Source: Adiantum capillus-veneris (Eukaryota; Streptophyta; Polypodiopsida; Polypodiales; Pteridaceae). From it: 64,000 nucleotides of DNA. The position numbers were made by a program, and so were the translations under genes. Below are positions 60,826 to 64,000 of this stretch, in pieces. Under the pieces are notes generated by a model. That model was not told the DNA's origin and made no database searches. It saw only the letters and a program-made list of their open reading frames with translations. The stretch is from NCBI GenBank assembly GCA_014529385.2, contig CM043943.1, positions 103,450,355-103,514,354 on the forward strand, in the 5' to 3' direction. How positions within the stretch are numbered: position 1 is the first letter of the stretch; each line of letters opens with the position of its first letter.

Positions 60826-62469
60826 GTGATCAATGACATACTTGCGCCATAACTTATGCATTCTAGCATGCTAGTAATCTACCTAGCATATAGAGCATGC
60901 TAGTTATCACTGCTATGTATGCCACGTAGCATGTGTGCTAGCTAGCATAGTCTCACTCCTAGTATGCTGGGTATGCTGTTTAGCATGATAAGTATGCTAT
61001 CTAGCACAATATGTAAGCTACTATAACACCCTTTATGCTAGTTAGCATACCTATTATGCTAACTAGCATGCTCAGAATGTTCTTTGACACAATGAGTATG
61101 CTAGCTACCTTTCGTAGTATGCTAACTACCATAATGGGTAAGCTGGTTTATGGTATATGCTAGTTAGCATTCCTGTATGGTGGGTATGGTGCTCAATATA
61201 AATCTTCTGCTAGTTAGCATGCCTAGTGATCTTGAGGACTACGCTGGTTAGCACAATATGTATGCTACTTTAACACCTTTTATGCTAGTGTGCTGGCTAT
61301 GCTATTCAACATAACAAGTGTGCTGGTTAACACAATATGTATGCTAGTTAGCATACCTTCTATTCTTCTTAGCATGCTCTGTGTGGTTAACCATGACTCA
61401 TATGTTAAACTACACACTGATTTTGCTTGTTAGCACAGCTAGTATGCTAGTTAGCATACTCAGCTGTGCTAAATAGCAATATAGCATGTTAGTAAGCATA
61501 CTCATCTAGCTAACTAGCATGCTGAGTGTGATAGTTAGCACAGCTAAGAATGCTAAATAGCATAACGGCTAAGCTGGTTTATGCTAGTATGCTAGTTAGC
61601 ATATTCAGCTATGCTAACTAGAATACTCAGCATGCTAGTTAGCATACTCAACATGCTAACTAGCATGCTGATGAGTATGCTAGTTAGCACAGCTAGTATG
61701 CTAACTAGTATGCTGATGAGTATGCTAGTTAGCACAGCTAGTATGCTAACTCAGCATGCTAGTTAGCATACTCATCATGCTAACTAGCATGCTGATGAGT
61801 ATACCTCGTATGCTAAACTACACACTGATTGTGGTTGTTAGCACAACCAGTATTCTAGTTAGCATACTCAGCATGCTAGTTAGCATACTCAGCATGTTGA
61901 TGAGTATGCTAGTTAGCACAGCTAGTATGCTAACTCAGCATGCTAACTAGCATGCTGATGAGTATACTCTGCATGCTAACTAACATGCTGATGAGTATGC
62001 CTCGTATGCTAAACTACACACTGATTGTGCTTGTTAGCACAGCTAGTATGCTAGTTAGCATACTCAGCATGATAACTAGCATGCTGATGAGTATGCTAAC
62101 TAGTATGCTGATGAGTATGCTAGTTAGCACAGCTAGTATGCTAACTCAGCATGCTAGTTAGCATACTCAGCATGCTAACTAGCATGCTGATGAGTATGCC
62201 TCGTATGCTACACTACACACTGATTGTGCTTGTTAGCACAACTAGTATTCTAGTTAGCATACTCAGCTATGCTAGTTAGCATACTCAACATGCTAACTAG
62301 CATGCTTAGTATACAATGTTATACCCAGTTACATGCATGTTAGGACCATACAATGTGCTGTTTAACACACCAATTTGTTTCTATGGTGGATGTATTAAGT
62401 AGCAATGCGTGTAGTCCTGTTTGGATTATTTCTCCTAGTAAACATACTGATAAAATATGGATATTGCAG
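60826..62469 (+). other. Probable intron of the transposase-like gene
   Basis: GT at 60826-60827 and AG at 62468-62469 (ATATTGCAG/GTTGAAC) bracket 1.64 kb of noncoding DNA that falls between two parts of the protein contiguous in relatives. Splicing exactly here gives ESQ-VELF in phase 0, but the conserved frame that follows (RFKQKHPDCKIG) is one base out. Either the acceptor is the nearby AG at 62484-62485 with a different donor, or a one-base loss near 62480 has broken the copy. Confidence 0.55.
60853..62330. repeat. Palindromic GCTAGTTAGCAT satellite array
   Basis: About 1.48 kb made almost wholly of GCTAGTTAGCAT and its reverse complement ATGCTAACTAGC, alternating roughly every 15-25 bp. 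The left third is degenerate (GCTAG.TAGCAT variants); the right half is regular, with a higher-order unit of about 200 bp marked by CTACACACTGATT near 61410, 61818, 62014 and 62213. Many neighbouring units are self-complementary (AACTAGCATGCTAGTT), so each strand could fold into chains of hairpins. Confidence 0.9.
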
Positions 62470-64000
62470 GTTGAACTCTTTCAAGATTCAAACAAAAACA
62501 TCCAGATTGCAAGATTGGCATGAGGATGTTTGAGATGTTAAAGCCATTCTTTTGCAGGAGGCTGAAGGATAGGTACACATGCTGTTGCGAATACCATGTG
62601 CAGATGACCTTTTTGAAAGACGCACTGAACCACATGCGCTCTCGTGCTTTTGGGCTGCATGATACATGTTGCAACTGTGTATGCAATATCTGTGCTACAG
62701 GCAAGAACATTAGCATTGGCTGCGTGGATTCACATCACATGTTCAAAGGTGTCACACAGATGTGGGAGTCCGTTCTCTGTCCAAAGCCAGCAGATGCAGT
62801 TTTCCATAGAAGGGAATGCCTGATGGGAGACTGTAAGATATGTGGAGTAAAGAAGTTAGAATTATGTTTCTTAGAAACAACAAAGCCAGGTAAGAGTATT
62901 AATGTGAAAGTATTTGCGTATGTAGAAGCAAAAGACAGGCATGGAAACAGTAAGAAAAGAAAAGATCTTTTGCATAAAGAAATGCAGTGCTGGGAGTTTC
63001 TTCGACTGTTGCAGACCAAGTTGAAGCTCTTCATCAGTCATAACTATGTGGCACGATGGCAAGGACAACAATTTAAGGATTGTATACTTCGCTTTTCGGA
63101 TGATGTCATTGTCTCAGTTGTTGACTTTGCTGAAAATTACACCTTCAAGGAGCAAAATGAGATTCAGTCAATGCATTGGCACTCTAGTCAAATAACTATT
63201 TTTGTACACATAACGTACTACCGCAAGGCAGGGGAGGTAGTCAAAACAATCCACTTCTTCATATCAAATGATAGGGTGCATGACACACTGTTTGTGCAAC
63301 ATTGCTTCATGCTACACCGTGACTGGTTACAACAAGAGGGTGTCACTTGTAAACAATATTGGGTGTGGTCAGATGGTGCGGCCTCGCAATTCAAGGGAGC
63401 CAAGACTTTCTATTTTGTTGCAAGATATGGTGGACTCATAGGGATTGGGATGAGCGGGTTTTTGTTTGGATCAGGGCATGGCAAGGGCGAGCATGATGGT
63501 GCAGGAGCACTTGTGAAAAGAACCTTGACCCATGAACAACTAAAACCTAATGGAGCTATATTGCAGTGTGCAGCAGATGTGGTTGCTTATTGCCAAGCCA
63601 ACCTATCGCAGGGAGCACCTGCATCATATCCTTCAAAAGAAAGGGAATGTGCTCGTGTGTTCTGGGAGGTTAAAGAGGGAGATGTTAACAGGGAAGTTAA
63701 GTGGAATTGTGCCACTGTGGCAAAAACTCGCTCTTTGCATGCTATTCGTGGTCACAACCCGCATGATCCAAATACCCTTGCAACAAGAAAGTTGGCATGC
63801 TTTTGTGATGCATGCATGAACGGAAGGTGGAATTGCTGCATCAATAAAGCTCACGTGGAGGCTTGGGATTATCAGATTCTGCAGCCATTACTTGAGCAAA
63901 TAGATAAAGTTTTGACAGAGGAAGTCGTTGGCTATGATGACTTCACATACGAAGGTCATCATGATGTGTTGAGTAGCGCTCTATGTTCTGGAGACACATT
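62470..64000 (+). CDS. DDE transposase-like protein, C-terminal part (runs off the window)
   Basis: An uninterrupted frame from about 62475 to the window end (over 500 codons) continues the family: FKQKHPDCKIGMRMFEMLKP, then cysteine-rich motifs CCCEYH, CCNCVCNIC and CLMGDCKICG (candidate zinc ligands), then the catalytic-type core. Candidate acidic residues are D of VVDFAENY (63123), D of WSDGAASQFKG (63372), and E or D of GHGKGEHDGAGALVKR (63489 or 63495). HWHSSQITIFVHITYY and HDTLFVQHCF are also family landmarks. The predicted fold is RNase H-like. No stop is seen before 64000, so the gene is cut by the window edge, not by damage. The exact exon start is uncertain by about 15 bases. Confidence 0.75.

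Noticed and set aside
60853-62330. CRISPR-like array appearance of the repeated GCTAGTTAGCAT motif
   Set aside because: Units have no unique spacers of constant length, occur in both orientations and lie in a eukaryotic intron. It is a satellite.

Overview
The window looks like repeat-rich, gene-poor nuclear DNA from a land plant. Evidence: Ty1/copia and chromodomain Ty3/gypsy elements with initiator-tRNA-Met type primer sites, a trihelix transcription factor (a plant-type DNA-binding protein), a broken SABATH methyltransferase (a plant family), and long (GA/CT)n runs. The gene density and element mix would fit a large fern or other non-seed plant genome; that is an inference from composition, not something the sequence proves.

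Layout. 1-9 kb: a young, nearly intact-looking but interrupted copia element (1406-7322) with 227-bp LTRs differing at about 3 positions and a 5-bp target duplication; it sits in the second copy of a local duplication whose first copy preserves the empty site. 8.2-8.8 kb: SABATH pseudogene on the minus strand. 9-13.9 kb: noncoding DNA with a minisatellite, dispersed repeats ending in (CT)n(C)n, and tRNA-like SINE heads. 13.9-28.2 kb: a minus-strand Ty3/gypsy cluster made of a chromovirus body (15.1-20.1 kb), a short non-autonomous LTR element (21.2-25.2 kb), and further LTRs and fragments. 28.8-29.9 kb: the one clear intact host gene, a single-exon trihelix protein. 30-36.7 kb: noncoding DNA with a long hairpin at 31.9 kb and a SINE-like sequence. 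36.7-51.9 kb: nested fossils, namely an old copia (36705-42088), a reversed copia tail, a gypsy element with an unusually long LTR (42.6-48.9 kb) that carries a TTAA-flanked DNA transposon (47201-48537), and a head-to-head pair of copia fragments. 51.9-54.65 kb: about 285-bp tandem satellite monomers, each with a palindromic core, split by a 1.5-kb solo-LTR-like insertion. 54.7-57 kb: an LTR flanked on both sides by element interior. 57-60 kb: local duplications and microsatellites.

60.1-64 kb: an intron-split gene for a DDE-type transposase-like protein, running off the right edge. It resembles a family of uncharacterised proteins I know mainly from animals. Its intron is filled by a roughly 1.5-kb array of the self-complementary motif GCTAGTTAGCAT. 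This gene plus its palindromic intron array, and the 285-bp palindromic satellite, are the most unusual things in the window.

No operon-like cooperation is expected or seen. Almost everything is transposon-derived, and the two coding host-like loci (trihelix gene, transposase-like gene) stand alone, each preceded by a (GA/CT)n-(GT)n rich leader.
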